A DNA stretch of 64,000 nt from Flavobacterium psychrophilum (GCA_945860385.1 CAMAQD010000005.1:83682-147681); one strand, 5' to 3'; shown: positions 27,682 through 36,882, numbered from the stretch's first letter. Translations and numbers: made by a program. The notes: generated by a model from the letters alone, not told the origin.

Positions 27682-27756
27682 CAGATTGCAGATTTCAGAT
27701 GGCAGAAAATGCATCAATCTGAAATCTGCATTCTGCAATCTGCAACCTGCAATCTG
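27682..27756. repeat. fold-back CAGATTGCAGATTT repeat within the Bat operon
   Basis: CAGATTGCAGATTTCAGAT (27682-27700) pairs with ATCTGAAATCTGCA..ATCTG (27717-27742) except for a 7-base insertion, and further TGCAATCTG units follow. The unit recurs at 35692-35748. The hairpin sits between moxR and the DUF58 gene. Confidence 0.7.
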
Positions 27757-27761
27757 AAGCA

Positions 27762-28625
27762 ATGGAAACAAAAGACCTCTTAAAAAAAGTACGAAAAATA
27801 GAAATCAAAACCCGAAGATTGAGCGATCATATCTTTTCGGGTGAATACCACACTTCTTTCAAAGGTCGCGGAATGACTTTTAGCGAAGTGCGTCCGTATC
27901 AATATGGCGATGATATTCGTGCGATTGACTGGAACGTGACGGCTCGTTACAACGAAGCTCACGTCAAAGTTTTCGAGGAAGAACGCGAATTGACGATGAT
28001 GTTAATGGTAGATATTTCGGGTTCAGAAAGTTTTGGTTCAAAAAACCAATTCAAAAAAGATATTGTTACCGAAATTGCTGCAACAATGGCGTTTTCGGCC
28101 ACACAAAATAATGATAAAATCGGGTTGATTTTGTTTTCGGATCAAATCGAATTATACATTCCACCAAAAAAAGGGCGTTCTCACGTTTTGAGAATCATTC
28201 GGGAATTGATAGAATTTGAACCTAAAAGTCACAAAACGGATATTGCCCAAGCCTTAAAATTCTTGTCTAGCACGCAAAAAAAGAAAGCAATTGTATTTGT
28301 AATTTCTGATTTCATTTCTGAAGATTACGAGCATACATTGAAAATAGCTTCCAAAAAACATGATATTACAGGTATTCGAGTGTATGACATTCGTGAAGAA
28401 AAAATGCCAAATTTAGGAATGGTTTCTATGCTTGATGCCGAAACTGGCGAAACACAATTGATCAATACAGGTTCAAAATCAGTGCGAATCAATTACGAAA
28501 AATATTATCAAGAGAAGCTGAAATATTTCAAGGAAACGTTTAGTAAGTCTGGTGCAGGCGTTGTAAACACCAGAGTTGACGAAAGTTATGTAACAAAATT
28601 ATTAGGCTATTTTAAATCGAGATAA
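27762..28625 (+). CDS. DUF58 protein of the Bat operon (von Willebrand A-like fold)
   Basis: A 287-residue cytoplasmic protein of the usual DUF58 type. The diagnostic segment is FSEVRPYQYGDDIRAIDWNVTARYNEAHVKVFEEERE (about 41-77), followed by a VWA-like core beginning MMLMVDISGSESFG with a DxSxS metal site, and ISDFIS. It is the standard partner of MoxR: the ATPase and DUF58 protein are nearly always adjacent. The 82-base gap from moxR is filled by a fold-back repeat. Confidence 0.93.
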   Translation: METKDLLKKVRKIEIKTRRLSDHIFSGEYHTSFKGRGMTFSEVRPYQYGDDIRAIDWNVTARYNEAHVKVFEEERELTMMLMVDISGSESFGSKNQFKKDIVTEIAATMAFSATQNNDKIGLILFSDQIELYIPPKKGRSHVLRIIRELIEFEPKSHKTDIAQALKFLSSTQKKKAIVFVISDFISEDYEHTLKIASKKHDITGIRVYDIREEKMPNLGMVSMLDAETGETQLINTGSKSVRINYEKYYQEKLKYFKETFSKSGAGVVNTRVDESYVTKLLGYFKSR

Positions 28626-28667
28626 GAATTTTAGATTGAATCAAAATCAAAAGTTCCCCAAACAAGA

Positions 28668-30293
28668 ATGAAAAAAATACTATTATACTTTCTGTTTACC
28701 ACCGCTGTTTTTGCACAACAAAAACAAGTGACAACCAGTATTGATACTACCAAAAATAAAATTGGAGCCGAGTTTAAACTTACATTGAAAACCAATGTCG
28801 ATACGTTGTCGAAAGTGGTTTTTCCTAATGCAAAAAACTTTGGATCACTCGAAGTTATAATGTCCTATCCAATTGATACGATTCGGAAAAATGACCGTTA
28901 TGAACTAATCAAAAAATACGGCTTGACCCAATTTGATTCCGGGAAATACACGATTCCGAGCATAAAAATTTTGATTAACACAAAAGCATTTTTATCCGAT
29001 TCAATAAAAGTTGAAGTTGCCAATGTGCAAGTGGATACCTTGAAACAAAAAATGTACGACATCAAGGATATTGCTCCGGCAAATGGCGGCATTGGAGATT
29101 GGTGGAAATATCTATTGATTTTACTACTCGTTGCAGGTATTGGAGCCTTTATTTATTGGTACATTAAAAAGAGACAAAAGGAAAAAATAGAAGAAGAAAT
29201 TTATAAAACTCCTATAGAAAAGGCGACAAGTTTACTAAACAATCTGGAGAAAAAGGAACTTTGGCAACAAGGCGAAGTTAAAGAATATTATAGCCAATTA
29301 ACGGACATTGTTAGAAATTATATCGAAGAAGCGATAGAGATTCCAGCAATGGAAAGCACCACTTCGGAGCTGATAGAAGGGCTTAAAATCGCTTCTCAGA
29401 AAAAGAAAATGAAGCTTTCGCAAGAAACAATCGATAATTTATTTGTAGTTTTAAAACAAGCCGATTTAGTAAAATTTGCCAAGTCAAAACCACTAGATTT
29501 TGAAATCACTGAAGATCGAAAAAAGTTAGAAAGAGCCATCGTTACTTTAGACAAAGCCATTCCGGTTGTAGTTGAAAATGCAGATGAAATGTTGCTTAAT
29601 GAAATGCAACGTCAGGAACAATTGAAACGAGAACTGCAAAAAAAGAAAAAAGCCCGCATTATGACTGTTGCCGGTGCTACTGTGGGACTTATTTTTGGAA
29701 TATTTATTTTCTTGGTTATGACCAAAGGTTTTGATTATGTAAAAGACAACATCTTGGGCAGTCAAACAAAAGAATTGCTCGAAGGCGATTGGATAAAAAG
29801 TGAATACGGGAATCCAATAGTGAGAATTGAAACTCCAAAAGTCCTTAAAAGAATAGATTTGACAAAATCATTGCCTCAAAACGGAATGGCTTTGATTAAG
29901 GATATGCAGTCGTTCGCTTACGGAAGTTTTATAGACAATTTTTATATTATGGTTTCGACAATCAGTTTCAAACAAGAAACCCAAATGGATTTGTCAAAAT
30001 CATTAGAAGGTTCTATAAAAATGATGGAATCGCAGGGAGGTCAAAATATGATTGTAAAACAGGAAGATTTTGAAACCAAAGAAGGCATTAAAGGCATCAA
30101 AGGATATGGTACTTTTTCTAAAATAAATGAGTTGACCAAATCGAGTACCAAAATATATTACGAAATTTTATTATTTAGCCAAAGCGGTGGTTTGCAACAA
30201 ATCATCATTTTGCATGAAGAAGGCGATAAATATGCCAATGAAATTTCAGATCGAATTTTGACCTCAGTTGAACTTCAAAATACCGAACAATAA
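28668..30293 (+). CDS. Bat-operon membrane protein with BatD-like N-terminus
   Basis: A 541-residue protein: signal peptide (KKILLYFLFTTAVFAQQ), an extracytoplasmic beta domain (about 20-135) with BatD-like features, TM1 (WWKYLLILLLVAGIGAFIYW, about 145), a cytoplasmic helical part (IEKATSLLNNLEKKELWQQGEVKEYYSQL ... IPAMESTTSELIEGL) as in BatD/DUF4381 proteins, TM2 (TVAGATVGLIFGIFIFLVM, about 340), and an outer ~190-residue tail of unknown type. The stop and the batA start share one base (TAATG). It is the least understood member of the operon. Confidence 0.75.
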   Translation: MKKILLYFLFTTAVFAQQKQVTTSIDTTKNKIGAEFKLTLKTNVDTLSKVVFPNAKNFGSLEVIMSYPIDTIRKNDRYELIKKYGLTQFDSGKYTIPSIKILINTKAFLSDSIKVEVANVQVDTLKQKMYDIKDIAPANGGIGDWWKYLLILLLVAGIGAFIYWYIKKRQKEKIEEEIYKTPIEKATSLLNNLEKKELWQQGEVKEYYSQLTDIVRNYIEEAIEIPAMESTTSELIEGLKIASQKKKMKLSQETIDNLFVVLKQADLVKFAKSKPLDFEITEDRKKLERAIVTLDKAIPVVVENADEMLLNEMQRQEQLKRELQKKKKARIMTVAGATVGLIFGIFIFLVMTKGFDYVKDNILGSQTKELLEGDWIKSEYGNPIVRIETPKVLKRIDLTKSLPQNGMALIKDMQSFAYGSFIDNFYIMVSTISFKQETQMDLSKSLEGSIKMMESQGGQNMIVKQEDFETKEGIKGIKGYGTFSKINELTKSSTKIYYEILLFSQSGGLQQIIILHEEGDKYANEISDRILTSVELQNTEQ

Positions 30294-31294
30294 TGGGAAA
30301 ATTAACTTTTTTGAACCCAGAATTTTTTTGGCTTTTTCTTTTGATTCCAATTGCTGTAGCATGGATTTATTGGAAAAGAAAGGAACAATCGGCAACTTTG
30401 AAGATGAGTTCAACACAAGGATTCAAAGGATCAAGTTCTTTGGCAACAAGGTTAAAGCCACTTTTGAACGTCTTGCGAATATTGGCGTTAAGCTCTTTGA
30501 TTATTGCAATGGCAAGACCAAGAACTGTTGATGTTAGCAATCAAACCAAAACTACAAGAGGAATTGATATAGTGATGGCAATGGACGTTTCTGGAAGTAT
30601 GCTTGCCAAGGATTTAAGGCCAAACAGAATGGAAGCGCTTAAAGATGTCGCTGCTGATTTTGTCGAAGAACGACCAAATGACCGAATTGGACTGGTGGTT
30701 TATGCTTCTGAAGCGTATACAAAAACACCTGTAACAAGCGATAAAGCTGTTGTTTTAGAAGCCATAAAAAGCATAAAATACGACCAAGTTTTACAAGACG
30801 GAACAGGAATTGGAATGGGATTGGCTACAGCTGTAAATCGATTAAAGGATAGCAAAGCTAAAAGTAAAGTTATTATTTTGTTGACAGATGGTGTAAACAA
30901 TGCTGGTTTTATTGAACCTGAAACGGCTGCTGATATTGCCAAACAATACGGAATAAAAGTATACACAATAGGAATTGGAACAAACGGAATGGCAGAATCT
31001 CCGTATGCACTTTCGCCAAACGGACAAATTTTATTCCAAATGATGAAGGTAGAAATTGATGAGCAATTGTTGAAAAATATTGCCAGAAAAACGGAAGGAA
31101 AGTATTTTAGGGCAACGAGCAATAGTAAACTAGCCGAAATTTATGCTTCGATTAATAAACTAGAAACTACTGAAATCAAAGAATTAAGATTTTATGATTT
31201 TGACGAAAAATACAGACCCTTTGTTTGGCTAGCAGGGTTTTTGCTTTTGTTGGAATTAGGATTACGAAACACGGTTTACAGGAGTTTTATTTAA
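30293..31294 (+). CDS. batA: BatA, VWA-domain membrane protein
   Basis: A 333-residue protein with an N-terminal membrane segment (FFWLFLLIPIAVAWIYWKRKE), a second around 55-75, a central von Willebrand A domain with MIDAS motif MAMDVSGSM (DxSxS) and downstream TDGVNNAG, and a C-terminal membrane segment (FVWLAGFLLLLELGLR). BatA and BatB are the VWA pair of the Bacteroides aerotolerance operon, linked to oxidative-stress tolerance in that genus. Coupled translationally to the previous gene. Confidence 0.93.
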   Translation: MGKLTFLNPEFFWLFLLIPIAVAWIYWKRKEQSATLKMSSTQGFKGSSSLATRLKPLLNVLRILALSSLIIAMARPRTVDVSNQTKTTRGIDIVMAMDVSGSMLAKDLRPNRMEALKDVAADFVEERPNDRIGLVVYASEAYTKTPVTSDKAVVLEAIKSIKYDQVLQDGTGIGMGLATAVNRLKDSKAKSKVIILLTDGVNNAGFIEPETAADIAKQYGIKVYTIGIGTNGMAESPYALSPNGQILFQMMKVEIDEQLLKNIARKTEGKYFRATSNSKLAEIYASINKLETTEIKELRFYDFDEKYRPFVWLAGFLLLLELGLRNTVYRSFI

Positions 31295-31300
31295 ACAAAA

Positions 31301-32335
31301 ATGGAATTAGACGAATCAAAATATTTATACCTTCTTTTTATAGTACCCATTTTGGTGCTGCTTTTTCTATACAATCAATATTGGAAAAGAAAAAAACAGC
31401 GCGAATTTGGTGATTTAGATTTGGTTAAAAAACTAAGTCCGGAAAAATCAGTTTTTAAACCTATTTTAAAATTGGTTGTCATACTTCTGGCCTTGGTTGG
31501 ATTGATTTTTGGATTGGTAAATCCAAAAATTGGCACCAAAATGGAAACCGTAAAACGAGAAGGAATCGACATCGTTTTTGCAATGGATGTTTCCAAAAGT
31601 ATGCTTGCTGAAGATGTGGCACCAAGCCGATTGGAAAAAAGCAAACAAATCGTATCACAAATCATCAATCAATTGGGTAGCGACCGAATAGGAATTGTGG
31701 CTTACGCTGGAAGTGCCTTTCCTGTTTTACCAATAACCACAGATTATGGGGTGGCAAAAATGTTTCTTCAAAGTATGAATACTGACATTGTTTCTTCAAA
31801 TGGAACTTCGCTGGACGAAGCCATAAAGATGTCGGCAACCTATTTCGACGAAAAAAGCAAAACCAGCAAATTATTGATTCTAATTTCTGACGGAGAAGAT
31901 CATTCAGAAGGGGCAGAAGATGCCGCTGAAGAAGCAAATAAGTTGGGAATGAAAATCATCACTATTGGTATCGGAACTGAAAAAGGAAGTACAATTCCAC
32001 TCAGAGTTAATGGAGTAGTCGAAAGTTTTAAAAGAGACAACAACAATGAAGTGGTAATAACAAAATTAAATAAGGAAGGTTTAACCATTATTGCAAAAGC
32101 CACAAAAGGAGGATATGTTGACGGAAATAATACAAAAGTAGTTTTGGATTATGTAAAAAATGCCCTCGACAATATTCAAAAAACGGAATTCGAATCAACC
32201 CAAATGGCTAATTTTCAATCTCAATTTCAATGGTTTTTGGGTTTTGCATTTGTGTTGTTGTTTCTGGACGTTTTCCTTTTGGAAAGAAAGACAAAATGGG
32301 TTCAAAAGTTGAATTTATTTAACGAAAAAGAATAA
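31301..32335 (+). CDS. batB: BatB, VWA-domain membrane protein
   Basis: A 344-residue paralogue of BatA: N-terminal membrane segments (YLYLLFIVPILVLLFLY; LKLVVILLALVGLIFGLV), VWA domain with VFAMDVSKSMLAED (DxSxS) and LILISDGEDHSEGAED, and C-terminal membrane anchor (FQWFLGFAFVLLFLDVFLLERK). The MIDAS site is complete, so metal binding is expected. Starts 6 bases after batA and its stop overlaps batC by one base, showing a tight operon. Confidence 0.93.
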   Translation: MELDESKYLYLLFIVPILVLLFLYNQYWKRKKQREFGDLDLVKKLSPEKSVFKPILKLVVILLALVGLIFGLVNPKIGTKMETVKREGIDIVFAMDVSKSMLAEDVAPSRLEKSKQIVSQIINQLGSDRIGIVAYAGSAFPVLPITTDYGVAKMFLQSMNTDIVSSNGTSLDEAIKMSATYFDEKSKTSKLLILISDGEDHSEGAEDAAEEANKLGMKIITIGIGTEKGSTIPLRVNGVVESFKRDNNNEVVITKLNKEGLTIIAKATKGGYVDGNNTKVVLDYVKNALDNIQKTEFESTQMANFQSQFQWFLGFAFVLLFLDVFLLERKTKWVQKLNLFNEKE

Positions 32336-33096
32336 TGAAAAATTATATTTTATATATTTTCCTAACACTTTCTTTTGCTGTTTCAGCTCAAGAGAAAGAC
32401 AAAACTTTGCCAAAAGCGAACGACGAATATGCTCAAAAGAAATTTGTTGAAGCAGAAGCTAATTACAGGATTTCCCACTCAAAATTTCCTAAAAGAACCG
32501 TTGCTCCATATAATTTAGGAAATGCAATTTACAAACAAAATCAAACTGCAGAAGCCAAATTTGCTTATGCAACAGCATTGAAAAGTACAAAATCGCGAGT
32601 TCAAAAACATAAAGTTTATCACAACTTGGGAAATGTTTTTATGAAAGAAAAAAATTATTCAAATGCGGTCGAAGCATATAAAAATGCTTTACGAAACAAA
32701 CCGTCGGATGAAGAAACACGGTATAATTATGCTTTGGCTAAGCAGAAACTAAAAGAAAATCCACCAAAAGACGATAAGAATAAAGACAAAAATAAAGACA
32801 AGGACAAAGACAAAAAAGACGATAAAAAAGACGGAGAAAAAGACAAGAAGGATCAAGATAAAAAAGACGATAAGAAAGACGGCGATAAAGACAAAAAGGA
32901 CAATAAAGGAGATCAAGATAAAAAAGACGAAAAACCAAAAGATGAAGGAAAGCCAAAACCAATGCCTGGCGGGATTTCTAAACAAAGAACCGAAAATCTT
33001 TTGGATGCCGTTAATAACGAAGAAAAGAAGATTCAAGACAAGGTAAATGCCCAAAAAGTAAAAGGAAAACCAATTCAGACGGAGAAAGATTGGTAA
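32335..33096 (+). CDS. batC: BatC, TPR protein with Lys/Asp-rich low-complexity tail
   Basis: A 253-residue exported protein (signal MKNYILYIFLTLSFAVSAQ) with TPR-like repeats (FVEAEANYRISHSKFP ... APYNLGNAIYKQNQTAEAKFAYATAL ... VYHNLGNVFMKEKNYSNAVEAYKNAL). A long K/D/E/Q-rich run follows, about residues 142-208, built of degenerate DKKD, KDKDK and DKKDG units. The tail GGISKQRTENLLDAVNNEEKKIQDKVNAQK is conserved in BatC proteins. TPRs suggest scaffolding of the BatA/B complex. The low-complexity DNA could vary in length between strains. Confidence 0.9.
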   Translation: MKNYILYIFLTLSFAVSAQEKDKTLPKANDEYAQKKFVEAEANYRISHSKFPKRTVAPYNLGNAIYKQNQTAEAKFAYATALKSTKSRVQKHKVYHNLGNVFMKEKNYSNAVEAYKNALRNKPSDEETRYNYALAKQKLKENPPKDDKNKDKNKDKDKDKKDDKKDGEKDKKDQDKKDDKKDGDKDKKDNKGDQDKKDEKPKDEGKPKPMPGGISKQRTENLLDAVNNEEKKIQDKVNAQKVKGKPIQTEKDW

Positions 33097-33116
33097 TTCA
33101 ATTAGAATAAAACAAA

Positions 33117-34877
33117 ATGAAAAAATTCATATTAGCGATAGTTTTAATAACGTGTAATTCACTTTTAGCTCAAGTACAATTTGAAGCAAAAGTGAGTAAA
33201 ACCACACTTGGACTAAACGAAAGACTGCGCGTTGATTTTGTAATGAATATGGACGGCGACAACTTTAATCAACCTTCTTTTGAAGGATTTAGAGTTATCG
33301 CAGGACCAAGCCAGCAAGTAAGTCAGTCATGGGTAAATGGGAAAAGTTCTTTCGAAAAAATTTATTCCTATTATCTTTTGCCCAATCAAAAAGGGAATCT
33401 GATTATAAGGCAAGCATCCATTGAATATAATGGTCAAATTTATAAAACATCCCCAATTAAAATCACAGTCACTAATGCGGTGCAAGAGGCGAGAAACCCA
33501 GATGATGTACCTCAGGTTTCTGCTGATGATAATTTGTATTTAGTAGCCGATATTTCCAAAACAAACCCATATATCAACGAGCCCATTACGGTAGTTTACA
33601 AATTATATTTCAGTTACAATATTGGAATCACAAATTGGAGGGAGTTAGACAAGCCCAAATACAATGATTTTTGGAGTCAAAACATCGATATCAAACAACT
33701 CGTTGGCGAAGAAGGAATGTTTAAAGGCGAGAAATACCGTTTTGTAGTCCTTCGAAAAACAGTTTTGTATCCTCAAAAATCAGGTAAACTCGTGATTGAA
33801 CCTTTGTCATTAGATATTGATGTGCAATTGCCCACCAATCGTAGAGATATGTTTGGACGTGTTGTGGTTGCTAATGACAACAAAAGAGTTTCAGCTGGAG
33901 CCAAAACAATTTTAGTTAAAGCACTTCCCGAGACTGGAAAACCAGCTGATTTTTCAGGAGCTGTGGGTAAATTCGATTTTAAAGTAACTCCTTCGAAAAC
34001 AAATTTAAAAAACGGAGAAAGTCTTGATTTATTGGTTACTGTGACTGGCAGCGGAAATATGAAGTTGTTTAATTTGCCAAAACCTGTCGTTCCCAATTCA
34101 CTCGAAATGTACGACCCTGTGCATACGGAAAAAGTAAATACCAACTTATCTGGAATGTCTGGGAAAATTGCGGATAGTTACACGATTATACCACAATTTA
34201 AAGGAAATTACCCAATAAAACCAATGCAGTTTTCATACTTTGATTTGGGTTCAGGGAAATACAAAACAATAACTTCACCAGAAATTATGGTCAACGTTTT
34301 GGATGGTCCTTCTGTTAATGATCAAGTAGCAACAACCCAATCAGGAACGTCTAAAAATGTAATTTCAGGCACAGAACAATTCAAATACATTAAGTTGAAA
34401 AGCAATCTTGTTTCAATGAAAGAAGACGATTTTTTTGGGTCAACAACTTTTTATAGTTTATTGTTTTTACCTTTTTTAATATTACCATTAATAGTGCTAT
34501 TCAAAAAGAAAAAAGAAGCTATCAACAGTGATGTTTTCGGAAACCGAATCAAAATGAACAACCGTTTGGCTAAAAAATATTTATCAGAAGCCAAAAAACA
34601 AATCAACAACAAAGAGCCTTTTTATGTAGCTTTAGAAAAAGCGATGCACAATTTCTTGAAAGCCAAGTTGCACATCGAAACCACGGATATGAGTAAAAGC
34701 AACATTCAACAACTCTTAGCGTCAAGAAATGCAAATCCTCAAACCATAACTGATTTCATCACCCTGACTGAAAATTGCGAATTGGCTCGTTTTGCACAAT
34801 CATCAGGCACAGCTATTCAACAGGATTTTGACAAAGCAGTGGAAATAATTTCGGATTTAGAAAAACAAATCTCTTAA
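33117..34877 (+). CDS. batD: BatD, oxygen-tolerance beta-domain membrane protein
   Basis: A 586-residue exported protein (signal MKKFILAIVLITCNSLLAQ). It has BatD repeats of beta-sandwich type: VSKTTLGLNERLRVDFVMNM, FEGFRVIAGPSQQVSQSWVNG, a second set VADISKTNPYINEPITVVYKLYF, and VTPSKTNLKNGESLDLLVTVTGSGN. A late membrane segment (FYSLLFLPFLILPLIVLFKKK, about 445-465) and a cytoplasmic helical tail follow. It is a core Bat component whose biochemical role is unknown. Confidence 0.93.
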   Translation: MKKFILAIVLITCNSLLAQVQFEAKVSKTTLGLNERLRVDFVMNMDGDNFNQPSFEGFRVIAGPSQQVSQSWVNGKSSFEKIYSYYLLPNQKGNLIIRQASIEYNGQIYKTSPIKITVTNAVQEARNPDDVPQVSADDNLYLVADISKTNPYINEPITVVYKLYFSYNIGITNWRELDKPKYNDFWSQNIDIKQLVGEEGMFKGEKYRFVVLRKTVLYPQKSGKLVIEPLSLDIDVQLPTNRRDMFGRVVVANDNKRVSAGAKTILVKALPETGKPADFSGAVGKFDFKVTPSKTNLKNGESLDLLVTVTGSGNMKLFNLPKPVVPNSLEMYDPVHTEKVNTNLSGMSGKIADSYTIIPQFKGNYPIKPMQFSYFDLGSGKYKTITSPEIMVNVLDGPSVNDQVATTQSGTSKNVISGTEQFKYIKLKSNLVSMKEDDFFGSTTFYSLLFLPFLILPLIVLFKKKKEAINSDVFGNRIKMNNRLAKKYLSEAKKQINNKEPFYVALEKAMHNFLKAKLHIETTDMSKSNIQQLLASRNANPQTITDFITLTENCELARFAQSSGTAIQQDFDKAVEIISDLEKQIS

Positions 34878-34947
34878 ACATAAAGGGAAAATATCATATA
34901 GTAAAACAAGCTTTGGACTATTGCGTCTTTGCTGTAAAAAAATAATA

Positions 34948-35691
34948 ATGAAAAAGTTCCTTATATTATTCCTTCTAACAACTCAATTTTTCTACGCCCA
35001 AACTGGCTTTGAAAAAGGAAATGACTTGTACCAAAAAGGGAAATACGAACAAGCCATTTCGGAATACGAAAGCATTTTGGCGAGCAAAAAACATTCTCCG
35101 GAATTGTATTTCAATCTTGGAAATTGCTATTATAAATTGAATAAAGTAGCACCGGCTATTTACAATTATGAAAAAGCATTAGTACTTAATCCAGATGACG
35201 CTGAGATAACAAACAATCTTAAATTTGCTCAAAAAATGCAAATCGATGAGATTAAAGTCGTTCCGCAAGTTGGTTTTTCAAAAATGGTACACGACTTTAC
35301 TTCGATTTTTCATTACAATACTTGGGCTTGGATTTCGGTTGGGTTTTCGATACTATTTTTATTCTGTTTCTCAGGCTATTATTTTTCTCGACTTACTTTC
35401 TCAAAAAGGATCTTTTTCATCGGAATGTTTGTCTTACTTTTTCTGCTTTTGATAAGTGTTTCTTCGGCAATTTCAGAGAAAGATCATTATGAAAGTGAAA
35501 AACCAGCTATCGTTTTTGCTGAAATGGTTTTGGTAAAAAGTGAGCCACAAAACGCTAGTAATACCGTCTTTACCCTTCACGAAGGAACCAAAGTTTTTGT
35601 TTTAGAAACACTGGAAAACTGGAAAAAAATTCAATTAACCGATGGAACTGAAGGTTGGATTGAGAAAACTGCGATTAAGGAAGTGAAATAG
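34948..35691 (+). CDS. batE: BatE, TPR and SH3-like envelope protein
   Basis: A 247-residue protein starting with a signal peptide (MKKFLILFLLTTQFFYAQ). I chose the ATG at 34948; an upstream TTG frame from 34921 adds nine non-signal-like residues. Two TPRs follow (FEKGNDLYQKGKYEQAISEYESIL, ELYFNLGNCYYKLNKVAPAIYNYEKAL), then two membrane segments (about 125-145 and 155-175) and a C-terminal SH3-like domain (VLVKSEPQNASNTVFTLHEGTKVFVLE ... DGTEGWIEKTAIKEV). It is the last gene of the operon and ends at the fold-back repeat shared with convergent cvpA. Confidence 0.9.
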   Translation: MKKFLILFLLTTQFFYAQTGFEKGNDLYQKGKYEQAISEYESILASKKHSPELYFNLGNCYYKLNKVAPAIYNYEKALVLNPDDAEITNNLKFAQKMQIDEIKVVPQVGFSKMVHDFTSIFHYNTWAWISVGFSILFLFCFSGYYFSRLTFSKRIFFIGMFVLLFLLLISVSSAISEKDHYESEKPAIVFAEMVLVKSEPQNASNTVFTLHEGTKVFVLETLENWKKIQLTDGTEGWIEKTAIKEVK

Positions 35692-35748
35692 ATTGCAGAT
35701 TTCAGGTTGCAGATTTCAGACTATTGCAATCTGCAATCTGCCACCTGC
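35692..35748. repeat. fold-back ATTGCAGATTTCAG repeat between convergent genes
   Basis: ATTGCAGATTTCAGG, then TTGCAGATTTCAG, faces TTGCAATCTGCAATCTGCC in inverted orientation. The repeat fills the whole gap between the batE stop and the cvpA stop and could fold into a hairpin on either strand, so it may act as a bidirectional terminator. Confidence 0.7.
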
Positions 35749-36252
35749 TTACTTCTTCTTCAAATCTTCATACCATTTTTCAATCGAAGGATAAATGAAT
35801 CCTGCCGTTTGTTGAATAGGCCGATAAAATATTGACTTGTCTAAAGTTTCTTTTTTGGCAATGATATTATTGAAATTTATTTTTTCGAAAAGGTTTAAAA
35901 AGACACTCAGAATTAATATTGTTTTTAATAGTCTAAAAAAGCCACCACCAAGCTTGTTTATTACTCCTAATTGGGCAAAATCAGCAATGCTGGTAAGGAA
36001 TTTTGCCAAAAGCGAAATAGCGACAACCACGACTAGAAAAGTGATTATAAAGGCTGTAATTTGAATGGTTGTTGGATTCCAATGTACAAATCCTGACAAC
36101 ATTACTCTAGCTAAAAACGAAAATTTTATGGCAATATAAATTCCTAAAATCAAAGAAATTAGCGAAGCCAACTCTACAAAAAGTCCATTTTTTATGCCTT
36201 TAAACAAACCTATAACGAGTATAACACCCAAAATAATATCTAAAAAACTCAT
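35749..36252 (-). CDS. CvpA-family membrane protein
   Basis: A 167-residue inner-membrane protein with the CvpA layout: IILGVILVIGLFKGIKNGLFVELASLISLILGIYIAI as TM1-2, a third segment TIQITAFIITFLVVVVAISLL, and the conserved LGVINKLGGGFFRLLKTILILSVFL near TM4. CvpA was first described for colicin V production in E. coli and is now tied to envelope or bile-stress phenotypes. The function here is inferred from family only. Convergent with the Bat operon. Confidence 0.88.
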   Translation of the reverse strand: MSFLDIILGVILVIGLFKGIKNGLFVELASLISLILGIYIAIKFSFLARVMLSGFVHWNPTTIQITAFIITFLVVVVAISLLAKFLTSIADFAQLGVINKLGGGFFRLLKTILILSVFLNLFEKINFNNIIAKKETLDKSIFYRPIQQTAGFIYPSIEKWYEDLKKK

Positions 36253-36310
36253 TTTATGATTTTTGAAGTTCGAAAGACAAATATAAAAGAATATTCCATT
36301 TTCAACTTCT

Positions 36311-36318
36311 TATATTTG
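36311..36318 (+). promoter_or_regulatory. -7 box upstream of the 118-residue hypothetical
   Basis: TATATTTG fits the consensus and lies 108 bases before the ATG at 36427. The leader contains TTTTAGATT/AATCTAAAAT units that can fold back on each other and TTAATACT copies just before the start. Confidence 0.45.
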
Positions 36319-36426
36319 CCAAAATAAATTTAGAGTTATGATTGTAGATTTTAGATTAAAAAAATTTGCAATCTAAAATTATAAATCAGTCTTAATACTT
36401 AATACTCAAATCTTAATACTATTTTA

Positions 36427-36783
36427 ATGTCAAGAGATATACAACTGAAAGAACGCTGGGAACAGCTTGTTAACATACTTTCCAACCAATTTTCGCAAGG
36501 CGAAGACCTCGATTTGGACGCTATTATTTATTTAATAGGTGTGCAAGAACTCGGGAAAGTACATAAAACCTTCGAAAAAGACGAAAAACTCAACCTGATG
36601 CACATCGCCATTTGCCGATTATTAGAACCTTACGGGTTTTATGAATTCGAATTCTTCGACGAAGAAGGTTGGCCACATTACACTGTAAAAGAGGAGTTAC
36701 CAGCTTTGAAAGCTGGCGAACAATCGGTTTTGATGAAAGAAGCCATTGTCAATTATTTTATAGAAAAAGAGCTTATTGATTGA
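36427..36783 (+). CDS. conserved hypothetical protein, Bacteroidota type
   Basis: A 118-residue soluble acidic protein (MSRDIQLKERWEQLVNILSNQF at the start). Central features are LDLDAIIYLIGVQELGKVHKTFEKDEKLNLMHIAICRLLEPYGFYEFEFFDEEGWPHY, then VKEELPAL and a helical end. I recognise it as a widespread small Bacteroidota protein without known function. There is no signal, membrane segment or catalytic motif. It is followed by a degenerate repeat and then pheS, each with its own promoter signal. Confidence 0.7.
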   Translation: MSRDIQLKERWEQLVNILSNQFSQGEDLDLDAIIYLIGVQELGKVHKTFEKDEKLNLMHIAICRLLEPYGFYEFEFFDEEGWPHYTVKEELPALKAGEQSVLMKEAIVNYFIEKELID

Positions 36784-36836
36784 TGATTTCAGATTATCGA
36801 ATACATATTTACGATTTTATGGCAGATGTTTAGAAA

Positions 36837-36870
36837 AACTTCTAACTTCTAACTTTTAACTTCCAACTTT
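36837..36870. repeat. AACTTCTAACTT tandem repeat before pheS
   Basis: AACTTCTAACTTCTAACTT, then TTAACTTCCAACTTT, is about four degenerate copies of a 7-8 base unit. It lies immediately upstream of the pheS -7 box. The inverse orientation occurs at 10038-10062. Confidence 0.6.
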
Positions 36871-36874
36871 TGCT

Positions 36875-36882
36875 TAAATTTG
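36875..36882 (+). promoter_or_regulatory. -7 box of pheS
   Basis: TAAATTTG is an exact TAnnTTTG match and ends 16-22 bases before the candidate ATGs. The AACTT repeat occupies the -33 region. Confidence 0.55.

Noticed and set aside
27682-27756. CRISPR-like look of the repeated ATCTGCAATCTG units
   Set aside because: Units are only 7-15 bases, degenerate, directly adjacent without unique spacers, and there is no cas gene.
32738-33054. Strongly hydrophobic minus-strand frames across batC
   Set aside because: They are the reverse complement of the Lys/Asp-rich tract (AAAGAC units read as Val, Phe, Leu), not genes.
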